From contig NZ_JBHSGB010000005.1 of NCBI RefSeq assembly GCF_042654345.1, positions 248,001 through 312,000 on the forward strand: DNA of 64,000 nt. Direction: 5' to 3'. The DNA comes from Pararheinheimera marina. Its GTDB lineage: Bacteria > Pseudomonadota > Gammaproteobacteria > Enterobacterales > Alteromonadaceae. The number at the start of each line of letters is the position of its first letter. Position 1 is the first letter of the stretch. Positions 41,914 to 51,943 of this stretch are shown here, piece by piece. The notes beneath the pieces were generated by a model. It was not told where the DNA came from. It did not search any database and saw only the letters and a list, made by a program, of their open reading frames with translations. Both the position numbers and the translations under genes were made by a program.

Positions 41914-42936
41914 CGCCGACTGAGCCGCCAATTTGCTTAGCATCAGTAAAGAACTGGCGTAATAATCATCTTCAGCAACCAGAGGCTGCGCCAGAATCCC
42001 ACTCTCACCATGCAACAATGCCTGAACCGCTTTGATACCGTTCGAGGCCGGGTAAGCCGCCCGCTCGCCTGAGGTGACATCGACCCAGTCAGCAATCACT
42101 GCATTCTGTGGCCAAAAGGCTAAAAACGGCTGCTCCAATTCGGCTGTCAGCGCTTTGCCCCAAATAAAGTACATCGGGATCCGCACGGCATCGTAGCTGA
42201 ACCGGCTTGGTTTGTCGGGAGTAGGTGCAACGCTGGCATTCTGATCCAGCCGTATCCAGTCAGTGGGGAGCCTGGTCTCACCGAAACGGCTTAGCGCCAG
42301 CAGCTTCTGACCATCCCGGACCAAAGCCTGCCAGTGCTGATCCGGCTCCAATGCAGCAAAATCGTTAAATGCCGGGATCACCCAATACGACAGGTTGATA
42401 TCGACATAACTGTCGGAATGAAATCCGTTCAAACCGGGCAAAAGTACCGTATAGCCGGCAAACTGCCGAATCAACAGCTGATGAATGTCGCGACGTATCG
42501 CGGCTGATGCAGCTGCGTAATTGGAATTTCCCCAACGCGTAGCGGCTTTGAATAATGCCCAGGCAATCAGCACATCACCATCGCTGGCATTGTTCAAATC
42601 GTTCACCGCAGGAACGACCCGGCTGTCGTAACGCCAGGCAAATAACCGGCTGTCCTTGCGGGCAAGATTTTTGCGGGTCCAACGCCACAGCGATTCAAAG
42701 GTGGCAGCATCGTCGTTAGCCTGCGCAAACAACATACCCCAGCCCTGACCTTCAGAGTGGCTTATTTTATTAAAGGAATCGATAACCCGGCCTTCCGGGG
42801 TCACAAAACGCTGTTTGTAGAGCTGCCAGTCAGAGCCGGTTTGCGCCAAGGCGCTACCGGGCAACACAGTCAATGCTGCACAAAAATTAAAGAAAGCCAG
42901 GACTACGGCCCGAGTGAGCAAGCCGGCTTTTCCCAT
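41890..42936 (-). CDS. bcsZ: Periplasmic endo-beta-1,4-glucanase (GH8) of the cellulose operon
   Basis: Glycoside hydrolase family 8 cellulase that trims or edits nascent cellulose in the periplasm. About 348 residues from the ATG at 42936; GGAGG sits about 14 bases upstream, so a TTG at 42948 with closer spacing is possible. Signal peptide ends GSALA. The catalytic acid lies in SHSEGQGWGMLFA and the base region in FSYDAVRIPMYFIWG. Last gene of bcsPQ(AB)CDZ, overlapping bcsD by 50 bases. Confidence 0.92.
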   Translation of the reverse strand: MGKAGLLTRAVVLAFFNFCAALTVLPGSALAQTGSDWQLYKQRFVTPEGRVIDSFNKISHSEGQGWGMLFAQANDDAATFESLWRWTRKNLARKDSRLFAWRYDSRVVPAVNDLNNASDGDVLIAWALFKAATRWGNSNYAAASAAIRRDIHQLLIRQFAGYTVLLPGLNGFHSDSYVDINLSYWVIPAFNDFAALEPDQHWQALVRDGQKLLALSRFGETRLPTDWIRLDQNASVAPTPDKPSRFSYDAVRIPMYFIWGKALTAELEQPFLAFWPQNAVIADWVDVTSGERAAYPASNGIKAVQALLHGESGILAQPLVAEDDYYASSLLMLSKLAAQSALTQVTAR

Positions 42937-43399
42937 AAACAAACTCAAACACACCTCCGGCTTCTGCGGTTTTCACCCTGACCTGGACATCTGGTTTTCC
43001 ACCCAGTGCAAGCAACCAACTCTGATACAATCCCTCAAGCAACGCACTGAACAGTCGCGCTTCGAATCGCTGCTGTTGCTCGTTACCATACGAAGGCAAC
43101 GGGAAGGCTCCGTGTTTCAGCATCAGACTGCTGTCCAGCACCTGGATCCGAAGCCAACCCCACTGCAATTCTTGCAATACCACGTTCATCGAGCGTTCCA
43201 GCTCGTCAATGCTGTTGTACTGCGCCAAAGGATAGTCGGCGGCCAGGCGCTTGCCTATCTGTCGAAGGAAAGAATCGGCACCGGCTTCACCCGCCGTTTG
43301 CGCAATCTCCGCTACAAAAGCCCGGATAAATGGAACCCAGGCGGCCTTAGTCTGCTGACGGAAGAAATAATCTGTCGTGATATCTGTCATATCAGTCAT
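42887..43399 (-). CDS. bcsD: Cellulose synthase subunit BcsD
   Basis: Periplasmic ring-forming subunit that aligns synthase complexes for ordered, crystalline cellulose in type I bcs operons. 170 residues, the usual size. No signal peptide, as in Komagataeibacter AcsD. The recognisable core is ADYPLAQYNSIDELERSMN and WGWLRIQV, with GLYQSWLLALGG near the end. GGAGG lies 5 bases before the ATG. It overlaps bcsC by 8 bases and bcsZ by 50. Confidence 0.92.
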   Translation of the reverse strand: MTDMTDITTDYFFRQQTKAAWVPFIRAFVAEIAQTAGEAGADSFLRQIGKRLAADYPLAQYNSIDELERSMNVVLQELQWGWLRIQVLDSSLMLKHGAFPLPSYGNEQQQRFEARLFSALLEGLYQSWLLALGGKPDVQVRVKTAEAGGVFEFVYGKSRLAHSGRSPGFL

Positions 43400-46300
43400 T
43401 TGTGCCTCCCACCAGGTATTTCATATACAAACGGATCACCGATTCGTTGTATTCACCAAAACTGTCGTAGGCCACCTGGCCACCAAACTTCAGATCCGGA
43501 CTTGGTCTGTATTCCCCATTTAAGCCAAAGCTCATGCCAAAACCGGATTTACTGGAAGGTGCATAACCAGCCTGGTCGAAGGCACCCAACGCATAGAATA
43601 AATCCAGCGCTGCCTGTGCTGCTGCATCGGTCGGGAACAGGCTATTACCATCTTCGCTGTAACTCTGAAACCCCGGAGCAAATAACAGGTTATAACTCCA
43701 GTCCGACGCTGAGGCGCCATAACTCAGCGGGAAGGCCACGCTGACATAATCCTGCGGACTGAAGTAGCCGCCATGACCAAAGGTAAATTTGCTCAGATTT
43801 TTATCAAAACTGTTGTAACTGACATGAATACCCAGTTGCAACTGCTCATCCACCTCATGCACAGGCCGGTAATAGGCGCCCACTTCAGCGGCTTCCGAGC
43901 GGTTTGACGCGACATTGTCCCCATCGTATTTGTGTTTAGACACTGCACCATAAGCACCGGCAGCACCATTATCAAAATTAAGACCGACGCTGCCCCCCGT
44001 CTTGGTAACCGCACCCCAGCGCTCACCACTGACATGGTCCGTGGTGCCAGCATAAGACAACAAACTGTCTTTCACGGCCCGACGCTCTCCCTGCACCACA
44101 ATACGGGTGTTTTTGGCAATTTCTGGCTGAACTTTCACACCACCGACCACATTGGTTTTCTCAAACCCCAGAGGGGTGGTGCCAACGTCGGCACTCAGAA
44201 AATCATTTTTATAACCAAAGGCTAAAGCCACCCCTGAATTGCGTTGAGTTTGTGGGTTGCCTGTGCTGATCGCTAAGGTATCCAGCTGGTCCTGCGCGGC
44301 CGCGATCAGGCTTTCCAACCTGGCTCTGCTTTCACGAAAGGCTTCAACCGACGTCGAGTCCAATGCAATGGTGGACGCCCCATAGTTCTCATTAAGAAAC
44401 TCGTCGATAAGCTGCAGCTGACTGGCGGACAGGTTACGCCCCGTCAGGTCAAACGTCTGAAATAAATCGATGGCCGCCGCCCGGTCAAACACCGTTTTCG
44501 CAGCTGCCGTAACGGCTTCTAGCCTTGCGATGTTTGCTGGCGATTCATTAGGGCTGATCGCTGCAGCATCAGACTCCTTTTTGGCGTTTTCATAGGCCAC
44601 ACCTAAATCATCGATATCATCCAACACATCACCCAACACTTCCATCCGGGCACTTAAGCCACTTGAGGCGTTGACCACGGCGCCGCGGCCAAACAGGTTA
44701 ATGTCGTTTTCGGATTCCACAGTGCCCGAGTTCAGTGAGACCGGTGTCACACTGGCTTCAATCCGGCCACCTAACAAACCTGTCGACAAGGTGACTGGTG
44801 TTTCCACCGCCGCCAGCCCAGATGAGCCATCCGAGCCTTCACGTACCCGAAGTACGACGTCCGTATCAATTCGGGTCTGGGTGTCCTGCTCAATAGCCCC
44901 TAACATGCTGTCGATTTGTTCAAACACAGTGGCGGTCGGATTACTGACCTGCGCACTCTGTACATCGGCATTACCAGGTTGACCAGGCAGCCAATCAGGT
45001 CTGCTGTTGCGGGTAAAACTGCGGCTCTGTTTGCGGTCACGAAACGGGTTGTTTTCTGTTTGCGCATTGTCACGGAACGGGTTGGCAGAGGTCGACGCCG
45101 CTGTCTGCCCCCATACAGCAGTGTTCTGATAAGCCAGCTTACGGGCTTTGACCAGTAACTCTGTGGCCTTGTCGTGATCACCTTCGGCCTGAGCAACCCG
45201 CGCCGCCAGGATCAGCCAGTCTGGTTGCTGGTTGTTGTTCCAGTTCAGTTTGTTCAGTAATAACCGCGCCCGCTCCGGGTCATTTTTTTGCAGTGCCAGT
45301 TCAACGGCCCCAGAAAGCGCTTCTTTGCTTTGCGGTTTAAGCCGCAGCACATAGTCATAAATTTGTTCAGCTTCTGTGGTCTTTTTGCCGTCCTGATACA
45401 GCCTGGCCATCGCCAGCAACAGGCTTTCATCTTCAGGGAAGTCACGTAAGTGCGCCGCCAGCAAATCATACGCCAGCGCCAACTGACCTTCGTTTCTGAG
45501 GGTATCCGCTTCCCTGACAGCCAGCCCTCGTTGCAGCTGATCAAAAAGCTCTTTATCCGACAAGCTCAAATCGGATCTCAGCATCAGTTCAGACAACAAC
45601 AGCTTGGCCTGACGGGCATGTCCCGTTTCGTTCAGTACTGTTATGTGGTTCAGGTACTGAGCCGGCGCATCATTCATGCCGCGCATCAGGTCAGTTTCCA
45701 CAACCTGGTAGGCCAGCCCGGACTGACCATTTTTTAACAGCTCAGATGCCAGATCACCAGCGGCACTGGCCCCCATAGAACCTTGTTGCATCATTTCAGT
45801 AATAATCTGCTGAGCGTGCTGCTGATCGCCGGCCGCCGTGCGCTGCAGTACCCGGCTCAGTTTCGCTCTGGCGGCGGCTTGTGCATTTAACTCTCGCATC
45901 GCGGCAGTCTGCTGAGCCAGTGGCACTGTGCCCAAAATCTGCTCCACATCCCGCCAGCGTTGCTGTTCACTGGCAAACATGGCGGCCGCAAAACGTGAAT
46001 CGGCATCAGGTTTGCTTAACAAAGGTTCAAGCACAGCACGGGCGCGAGCCGGTTCATCTTGCTTTTGCAGTAACCTGGCCAGGTCCAGTCGCACCCATGG
46101 ATCGTCCGGCGCCAGTTTTAACGCGCGACGCAAGCTGATTTCTGCCAGTAATTCGTTGCTGTTCGCTGCATCGGCGCGCAAGCGCTGCACTTCTGGCTGG
46201 GATAAGCCCGCAATTTGGCCACGCTCAGATTCTGACAACTGAGCAGACAACCGCTCTGCATCTTCCCAGCGCCCCATACTTTGCAAGACACCAACCAAAC

Positions 46301-47546
46301 CGAGTTTGGCTGCACTGTGGTTTGGCTTCTTCTGCAGTATCGCCTGGAAAGTGCTTTTTGCTTGTTCTAATTGCCCCTGTTTATGCTGCAACTGGCCAGC
46401 AACCACTTGAGCTTCCAGATCAAAAGGAGCCGGGAATTTAGCAAGTGCTGTCACCTCAGTTTGTGCCTGATCGTAACTTTGCTGTTCTATCAGCTGTTGA
46501 ACCCTGGCCATCCGGCTGTAAAAGTCAGCAGATAAATACGCCTGTCGCCAGTTTGCACTCTTGGCTGGCGCCATCGCCATCGCCCTGCCCAAGGTATCTT
46601 TTGCCTGGCTGAACTGTTGCTGCTTCAGTCGGATTAAACCAATGCCAGCTAAAGCCTCAGCATCATTCTGGTTTTCGGTCAGAGCCTGACGGAAGTAATT
46701 CTCCGCCTGGCTTATTCTGTTGTTGTCTAATGCACGGTAGCCCAGAGTACGGCTGTTCAATATCGCTGCTGTAGAGCCGGTTTTTGCTTTATTTTTAAAG
46801 TAATCCATGACTTCAATGTCGTCAGGATTCTGTTGATTATACTGCTCGTACAAGGCTTTATCTGAGGGCTTTACGTCCAGCCACAACAGGGCCTGACGCC
46901 AGTTGCTTCGTGCAGTCTCTGAATTTGGTGCTAAATCAGCAAGGCGCCGGATGCCATCACGGCGGCTGCTTTCGTCATAACTTAATACCTGAGCATAAGC
47001 GAGCCGAATACTGCCCGATGCGGGACGTAACTCGTGCAACTGCTTGAGTTCTTTTTTGGCGACCGCTAAGCCGTCCGGTGTGCCGGCTAAGGTCAAATAG
47101 TATTCAGCGGCTAAATCCTGTGTTGGCGAATTGCCACCAAAGACATCTCTGTAGCGGCTAATAGCCAAATCGTATTGTCCCGACGCAGCCAGCCGGCGTG
47201 CCTCACTTAAGGTGGCCGGGTCTATTTGTCTGGCAACCTGCACCGCATTCAGCTCTTTTAACCGCGGGTCTAACGGCGATAAGCTGGCCAGCATGCCCGA
47301 CCATTTTTTCAGTTCAGGCTCATTGTTGTCGCGTGCAGCTAACACCCCCATGCGGTAAATGGCTTCCAGATTATTCGGGTCGGCCGCCAGAATTTTCTGT
47401 AATGCGTCCCGGGCTAAATCACTGCGATTTCTTTCCTGCCAGAAATCAGCCTGCTCAAATAGTCCGTTAAAGGTGGTCTGATTATCCGCAGCGGCCAGCT
47501 GGCCACAGACTGACAAGGCAAGTGCAGCCCACAGTGATTTATTCAT
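43392..47546 (-). CDS. bcsC: Cellulose export protein BcsC (TPR plus outer-membrane barrel)
   Basis: Carries nascent cellulose across the periplasm and outer membrane. 1384 residues: signal peptide (1-20), about 18 TPR-like repeats (20-810), a linker with NPFRD repeated at 822-826 and 833-837, then the BCSC_C barrel starting near 873 (FEQIDSMLGAIEQDT) and ending in a C-terminal strand (RLYMKYLVGG). Standard barrel signatures are ADVGTTPLGFEKTNVVGGVK and the last strands. Residues about 945-1100 form a helical, Ala/Asp/Glu-rich insertion where relatives have a short loop. It overlaps both bcsAB (8 bases) and bcsD. Confidence 0.92.
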   Translation of the reverse strand: MNKSLWAALALSVCGQLAAADNQTTFNGLFEQADFWQERNRSDLARDALQKILAADPNNLEAIYRMGVLAARDNNEPELKKWSGMLASLSPLDPRLKELNAVQVARQIDPATLSEARRLAASGQYDLAISRYRDVFGGNSPTQDLAAEYYLTLAGTPDGLAVAKKELKQLHELRPASGSIRLAYAQVLSYDESSRRDGIRRLADLAPNSETARSNWRQALLWLDVKPSDKALYEQYNQQNPDDIEVMDYFKNKAKTGSTAAILNSRTLGYRALDNNRISQAENYFRQALTENQNDAEALAGIGLIRLKQQQFSQAKDTLGRAMAMAPAKSANWRQAYLSADFYSRMARVQQLIEQQSYDQAQTEVTALAKFPAPFDLEAQVVAGQLQHKQGQLEQAKSTFQAILQKKPNHSAAKLGLVGVLQSMGRWEDAERLSAQLSESERGQIAGLSQPEVQRLRADAANSNELLAEISLRRALKLAPDDPWVRLDLARLLQKQDEPARARAVLEPLLSKPDADSRFAAAMFASEQQRWRDVEQILGTVPLAQQTAAMRELNAQAAARAKLSRVLQRTAAGDQQHAQQIITEMMQQGSMGASAAGDLASELLKNGQSGLAYQVVETDLMRGMNDAPAQYLNHITVLNETGHARQAKLLLSELMLRSDLSLSDKELFDQLQRGLAVREADTLRNEGQLALAYDLLAAHLRDFPEDESLLLAMARLYQDGKKTTEAEQIYDYVLRLKPQSKEALSGAVELALQKNDPERARLLLNKLNWNNNQQPDWLILAARVAQAEGDHDKATELLVKARKLAYQNTAVWGQTAASTSANPFRDNAQTENNPFRDRKQSRSFTRNSRPDWLPGQPGNADVQSAQVSNPTATVFEQIDSMLGAIEQDTQTRIDTDVVLRVREGSDGSSGLAAVETPVTLSTGLLGGRIEASVTPVSLNSGTVESENDINLFGRGAVVNASSGLSARMEVLGDVLDDIDDLGVAYENAKKESDAAAISPNESPANIARLEAVTAAAKTVFDRAAAIDLFQTFDLTGRNLSASQLQLIDEFLNENYGASTIALDSTSVEAFRESRARLESLIAAAQDQLDTLAISTGNPQTQRNSGVALAFGYKNDFLSADVGTTPLGFEKTNVVGGVKVQPEIAKNTRIVVQGERRAVKDSLLSYAGTTDHVSGERWGAVTKTGGSVGLNFDNGAAGAYGAVSKHKYDGDNVASNRSEAAEVGAYYRPVHEVDEQLQLGIHVSYNSFDKNLSKFTFGHGGYFSPQDYVSVAFPLSYGASASDWSYNLLFAPGFQSYSEDGNSLFPTDAAAQAALDLFYALGAFDQAGYAPSSKSGFGMSFGLNGEYRPSPDLKFGGQVAYDSFGEYNESVIRLYMKYLVGGTND

Positions 47547-50500
47547 TTCTACTCAGTCCTTTATTAATTCTGTTCTCGGCCCGGTGTTTTAGTAAAGGGT
47601 ATAAAATGGCTGCGCCAGCAAACGCAGCCAGAGCCAGCCCTATCACCATAAAAATAATGTGCTGACCAAAAAACCAACGCAATTCCATGTGCCATGGCAT
47701 GCGGCCAACAGCGATTTGCTCACCGACTCTGGCACTTCGTACTTTACCACCTGCATCGACCAGCGACATATCCCATAATACTTCGCTGCTGACCAAGGGT
47801 TTATTGAGTGATTCAATCAGCGATGGTAATTGTGCCGACGTTTCAGCGGCGACCACAACAACGACCCGCTCCTTGTCGACTGGAGAGACGAAACTGAACA
47901 AGCCTTGCACATTCTGAGCGCTGTCCAGCACCCTGGCTGCTGCCTTGGTTTCGCGCGACCAGTCGCCTTGCAGGAACCACAGCATATGGTCAAAAGTACT
48001 GTATGACTTGACCTGCATGCGATCGCGTTCAACTGCAAAGGCACTTTGATTTAACACCCGCGAACTTTGCAACTCTCTGAAGTTTGAAATCACCAGTAAA
48101 TCATGGCCTTGCAGGTCTTGCGAATAGCCAAGCCCCATTTTTACACTTAAACCCAATGCCGGATAGCCTGTATCCCGCCCCATGCGGGCAGCTAACTCAA
48201 ACAAGGTTTCAATTTCTTCATTGCCTGGTTGTTTTGGCAGTAAGGCCACAGTCTCGGATAAGTCGGCACGCCGGGTAAATGGAAAACCCACCCCAACAAA
48301 ATAAGACAGATTCGGCAGTTGGGTAAAGTTTTTTGCCGCAGTTAAATCAATGCTCGACTCGCCATGAATGCGCCCGGTGATTTCTTTAGGAACATTCAAA
48401 TTGCAGCCGGGTGAATTGACCGCGAAATGGTGGTAAAGCCGGAGTTTATTTTCTCCGTACAGCATATAAGGGGGAATGCGCAGCTGAGCCGTTTCTTGCC
48501 GGGTGTCACGGCCTAACCAGCGGTTCAACATGGCCCAAACACCGGTTTGATTTACCGGTAATGAAGTCAGAAAACGGCCATTTAACGAGACGTCCAATGA
48601 CGATTCCCGCTCATCCAGCCAGTCGCCTTCCGGAAAATTGTAGTTAATGGTCATTGGAATATATTCACCATCCCAGAAGAACAGGTCCGGAGAGGCTCGA
48701 AAGTTCAGCTCAACAGGCGGATGAAACAGACCTTGGCTAGCCAGTTGCGGCTCCTGCAAGAACTCTGAAAACTGCACCACACGCTGCGTGCTGGTCCAGC
48801 GTGGCACTTCATAAGGTTGCATCGGTTCACGCGCGGTCTTTTCTGCCTTCACAACTGTACCTTGCATTGCGTTCGACCGCGTCACCAAATAGGTCGCTGC
48901 AGTTTTTAGCTCCTCCGGCGTTCTGCCCATTACCAATAACAATTTGTAAACCGGGCTTAGAGGGTTATCTATCAGCCGCAGCTCAGGCCCATTGATCCGA
49001 GGGATAGTCAGCCCCTGAATACTCTGATCAGGGGTGACAAACACAATGGCGTTTTCCATCGGGATCAGATTGCGCATCACCGGGAAATTCAGATGTCGAT
49101 ATTCAGCAACCCGCCCTATATAGGACGCCACAATAGCGCCACTGGTCAGGGTGGCCGCACTGGCATTGGCCGGCAACACCACAGGCACCGTCACTCTGTT
49201 CATCGCGCCAGGGTTAAAAAACGGCTCAGGGAATTTGGACAGGTCTGCACTGACTGGCAGACGCTGCACAGACATCGTCAGCAAGGAATCGCGCTGCACT
49301 TTTACCCAAATGTCTTTGGACAGCTCATTCTGGCATTCCTGCACAGTGCGCCCGGTCAGACGAAACCCCAGATTATTGCTGCTCAGTATTAATGCCGGTT
49401 CAATAGCAATATCGACTTCAAGTGATTTTGCATTAAATGGCGACAACTCGACGGTCTGCAATAGTTGCCCGTTGAGCACCACATCCAAAAAGCTTTCATC
49501 TTCCAACAAGGCTTCGGAGTAATTCAGTTTTAGTTTCAAGCGGGCACTGCGGACAAACTCATCGTTGCGCAGAGTAAAGTTCATTCCGGACGCGGTGTTG
49601 TTACCAAAAAAATAGATGTCTTCAAAAGCACCCAGGTCTTCAAAACTATACATTTCCGTGCGGCCATCCCTGAAATTCGCAGGTTTGACCGAATTATCCG
49701 GGGCCACTGTAGGTGCAGGCGCACTTAACGCCTGATTCGATAAAATGACAGCGCTCACCGCGATCACAACCAATAGTGCCAATCTCGCTTTCCAGCCACT
49801 GAGCGGTCGTGCAGCTCCTTCAGCTTCGTAATCCCGCTCTTTCTTCTTGACGATGGATTCCTGGAATAAGCCCGCAATTGAGCGCATCACTCTGAAGCAA
49901 GATAACAAAATATTATTGTCTTTATGTTCGGTGTAACTTGGTAACCAGGCATCAGCTCGCCCCATCACCACTTTGACCAATTCGCGGCGTTGAGCAATAG
50001 GCAGTTCAGAAAACCTGAAACGGATGCACTCCTCGTCGCGGTAAATGGTCTCTACCGGAAACACCATAGCCGTGTTATTTAACGAGATTTCAATATCAAC
50101 GATCCGCTCATTTTCCTCTTGTTGCGTCACATTTTCGACCTGAGCTCCGCCCATAGAAAGATTCATCGACTTGGTTTTTCGGGTATGACCTGAATCAAGA
50201 TGCAAAACGACAGGTAATGAAATATCAAGACGAACAGTCCTGCGTACCTGCTTCATTTCACGGGCAACAGCCACGGACGCAAACAACATAATGCAACTGA
50301 AGCCAGCCCAAAACAGGTTAAGCGCCAGTACTTTCGGTTCAATATTGTAATACTCATTCCAAATTAACTGGACAATCCCCGACAAGACGCCACAAATCAG
50401 CAGCACAAGAGTAAACAAGTGAGGCTTCACAATATCGTAGTCAAAATATCCATTCTCGAGCAAACCGCCCTTTTCAGTCACGTTAAACTTACCTTTACGC

Positions 50501-51921
50501 GGATTCAACAAAGTCGCAATGGTCGGGATCACCAGATGGAAAGACAACACAGCTTCATAGATTTCCCCCCAGAAGGTATGGCGGAATCGTCCTTGTAAAC
50601 GGGAGTTGGTGTAGGTGGTAAACAACAAATGCGGCAGCGCATAAGCCAGAATCATCTCCGGCGATGCATCAATAATGTTCTGGCCAAACAGCAGATAATT
50701 CAGTGGTGCTGTTAAGAAGACGATTCGGGGTAGAGCAAACAAAAAGTGCATCATGGCGTTCAGGTAACACAAACGCTGTGGCAATGTCAGCCCGCGCCCC
50801 AGCAATGGGTTATCCATCCGTAAAATCTGGATCATGCCACGGGCCCAACGGGCGCGCTGACCTATATGCAGCGCAAGGCGTTCTGTTGCCAGACCTGCAG
50901 CAAGCGGTAAGCCCAGAAAAGCGGAGTTCCAGCCACGGCGCTGCAGCTTCAGCGCCGTGTGTGCATCTTCAGTCACAGTTTCAACAGCAAAGCCACCAAT
51001 TTCCTCGATTGCACTGCGTCGGATCACCGCACAGGAACCGCAGAAAAAGGCTGCATTCCAGAAGTCGTTGCCTTTTTGTACAGGCCCGTAAAACAGCTCG
51101 CCTTCACGCGGAATTTCATCGCCAGTGGTCAGATTGCGTTCAAAGGGATCTGGCGAGTAAAAGAAATGAGGCGTCTGCATCAGGGCTAATTTGGGGTCGA
51201 CAATAAAGGCTCCGACTGTGGCCTGTAAAAAAGCCCGGGTAGAGACATGGTCACAGTCAAAAATACAAATCAGCTCACCGTCAGTCAGACGGATAGCGTT
51301 ATTCAGATTGCCCGCTTTTGCGTGTTTATTGTCGTCCCTGCTGATATAACCAACACCGGCAGATGCAGCAAAAGCACCAAACTCCGCACGGCGTCCATCA
51401 TCCAGTATGTACACTTTGAGTTTGTCGCGCGGATAGTCAATATTTTGTGCAGCCAGCACTGTATCTTTCACCACATCGAGACTTTCATTGTAAGTAGGGA
51501 TGTAGACGTCGACTGTAGGCCAGGCAGAAACATCATCCGGCATAGGGACTATTTTACGCTCCAGTGGCCAGATGGTCTGAAAGAAACCCAGGGTCAGGAT
51601 AATCCATGCGTAAAACTCAGCCAATAGTAAGCCAACGCCGAGAATGCCCTCGAGCAGGCTATCAAACACCAGAGTTTCCGTGGTACGCCAATAGAGGTAG
51701 CGCGTGGATACAATGACGCACATCAGCAGCATGACCATATGGGTCCAATGGTTTTTGATACGCGCAACCAAAAACAACAACAAACCACAGGCAAGGCCAA
51801 ACAACGTCTGGCTATTTAAATCCAATGGGGTAGTCACTATGACAATGGCTACCAGCAGCCAGAAGATAAAGGCCAGCACACTCAGGCTCTTTGAAGGCGC
51901 TTTAGAGTCTCTGTTCGTCAT
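47539..51921 (-). CDS. bcsA: Fused cellulose synthase BcsA-BcsB
   Basis: One 1460-residue polypeptide joining the catalytic BcsA and periplasmic BcsB. BcsA part (1-710): membrane helices, GT2 motifs DDG (174-176), DCD (222-224), FFCG (292-295), TED (317-319), QRARW (355-359), gating loop FNVTEK (479-484), and a PilZ domain with RxxxR (560-564) and NxSxxG (587-592) for c-di-GMP. A hydrophobic segment at 712-734 ending ALSAP then leads into BcsB, whose two carbohydrate-binding and flavodoxin-like repeats run to a C-terminal membrane helix near 1430-1450. Fusions are known in Komagataeibacter AcsAB. No frameshift is involved. Confidence 0.93.
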   Translation of the reverse strand: MTNRDSKAPSKSLSVLAFIFWLLVAIVIVTTPLDLNSQTLFGLACGLLLFLVARIKNHWTHMVMLLMCVIVSTRYLYWRTTETLVFDSLLEGILGVGLLLAEFYAWIILTLGFFQTIWPLERKIVPMPDDVSAWPTVDVYIPTYNESLDVVKDTVLAAQNIDYPRDKLKVYILDDGRRAEFGAFAASAGVGYISRDDNKHAKAGNLNNAIRLTDGELICIFDCDHVSTRAFLQATVGAFIVDPKLALMQTPHFFYSPDPFERNLTTGDEIPREGELFYGPVQKGNDFWNAAFFCGSCAVIRRSAIEEIGGFAVETVTEDAHTALKLQRRGWNSAFLGLPLAAGLATERLALHIGQRARWARGMIQILRMDNPLLGRGLTLPQRLCYLNAMMHFLFALPRIVFLTAPLNYLLFGQNIIDASPEMILAYALPHLLFTTYTNSRLQGRFRHTFWGEIYEAVLSFHLVIPTIATLLNPRKGKFNVTEKGGLLENGYFDYDIVKPHLFTLVLLICGVLSGIVQLIWNEYYNIEPKVLALNLFWAGFSCIMLFASVAVAREMKQVRRTVRLDISLPVVLHLDSGHTRKTKSMNLSMGGAQVENVTQQEENERIVDIEISLNNTAMVFPVETIYRDEECIRFRFSELPIAQRRELVKVVMGRADAWLPSYTEHKDNNILLSCFRVMRSIAGLFQESIVKKKERDYEAEGAARPLSGWKARLALLVVIAVSAVILSNQALSAPAPTVAPDNSVKPANFRDGRTEMYSFEDLGAFEDIYFFGNNTASGMNFTLRNDEFVRSARLKLKLNYSEALLEDESFLDVVLNGQLLQTVELSPFNAKSLEVDIAIEPALILSSNNLGFRLTGRTVQECQNELSKDIWVKVQRDSLLTMSVQRLPVSADLSKFPEPFFNPGAMNRVTVPVVLPANASAATLTSGAIVASYIGRVAEYRHLNFPVMRNLIPMENAIVFVTPDQSIQGLTIPRINGPELRLIDNPLSPVYKLLLVMGRTPEELKTAATYLVTRSNAMQGTVVKAEKTAREPMQPYEVPRWTSTQRVVQFSEFLQEPQLASQGLFHPPVELNFRASPDLFFWDGEYIPMTINYNFPEGDWLDERESSLDVSLNGRFLTSLPVNQTGVWAMLNRWLGRDTRQETAQLRIPPYMLYGENKLRLYHHFAVNSPGCNLNVPKEITGRIHGESSIDLTAAKNFTQLPNLSYFVGVGFPFTRRADLSETVALLPKQPGNEEIETLFELAARMGRDTGYPALGLSVKMGLGYSQDLQGHDLLVISNFRELQSSRVLNQSAFAVERDRMQVKSYSTFDHMLWFLQGDWSRETKAAARVLDSAQNVQGLFSFVSPVDKERVVVVVAAETSAQLPSLIESLNKPLVSSEVLWDMSLVDAGGKVRSARVGEQIAVGRMPWHMELRWFFGQHIIFMVIGLALAAFAGAAILYPLLKHRAENRINKGLSRNE

Positions 51922-51943
51922 TTAATCCCTTTTGCAACGTTTT

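Noticed and set aside
42914..43744. A 276-codon plus-strand frame opposite bcsZ, bcsD and bcsC
   Set aside because: It is antisense to three well-supported overlapping bcs genes and has low-complexity, unrecognisable sequence.
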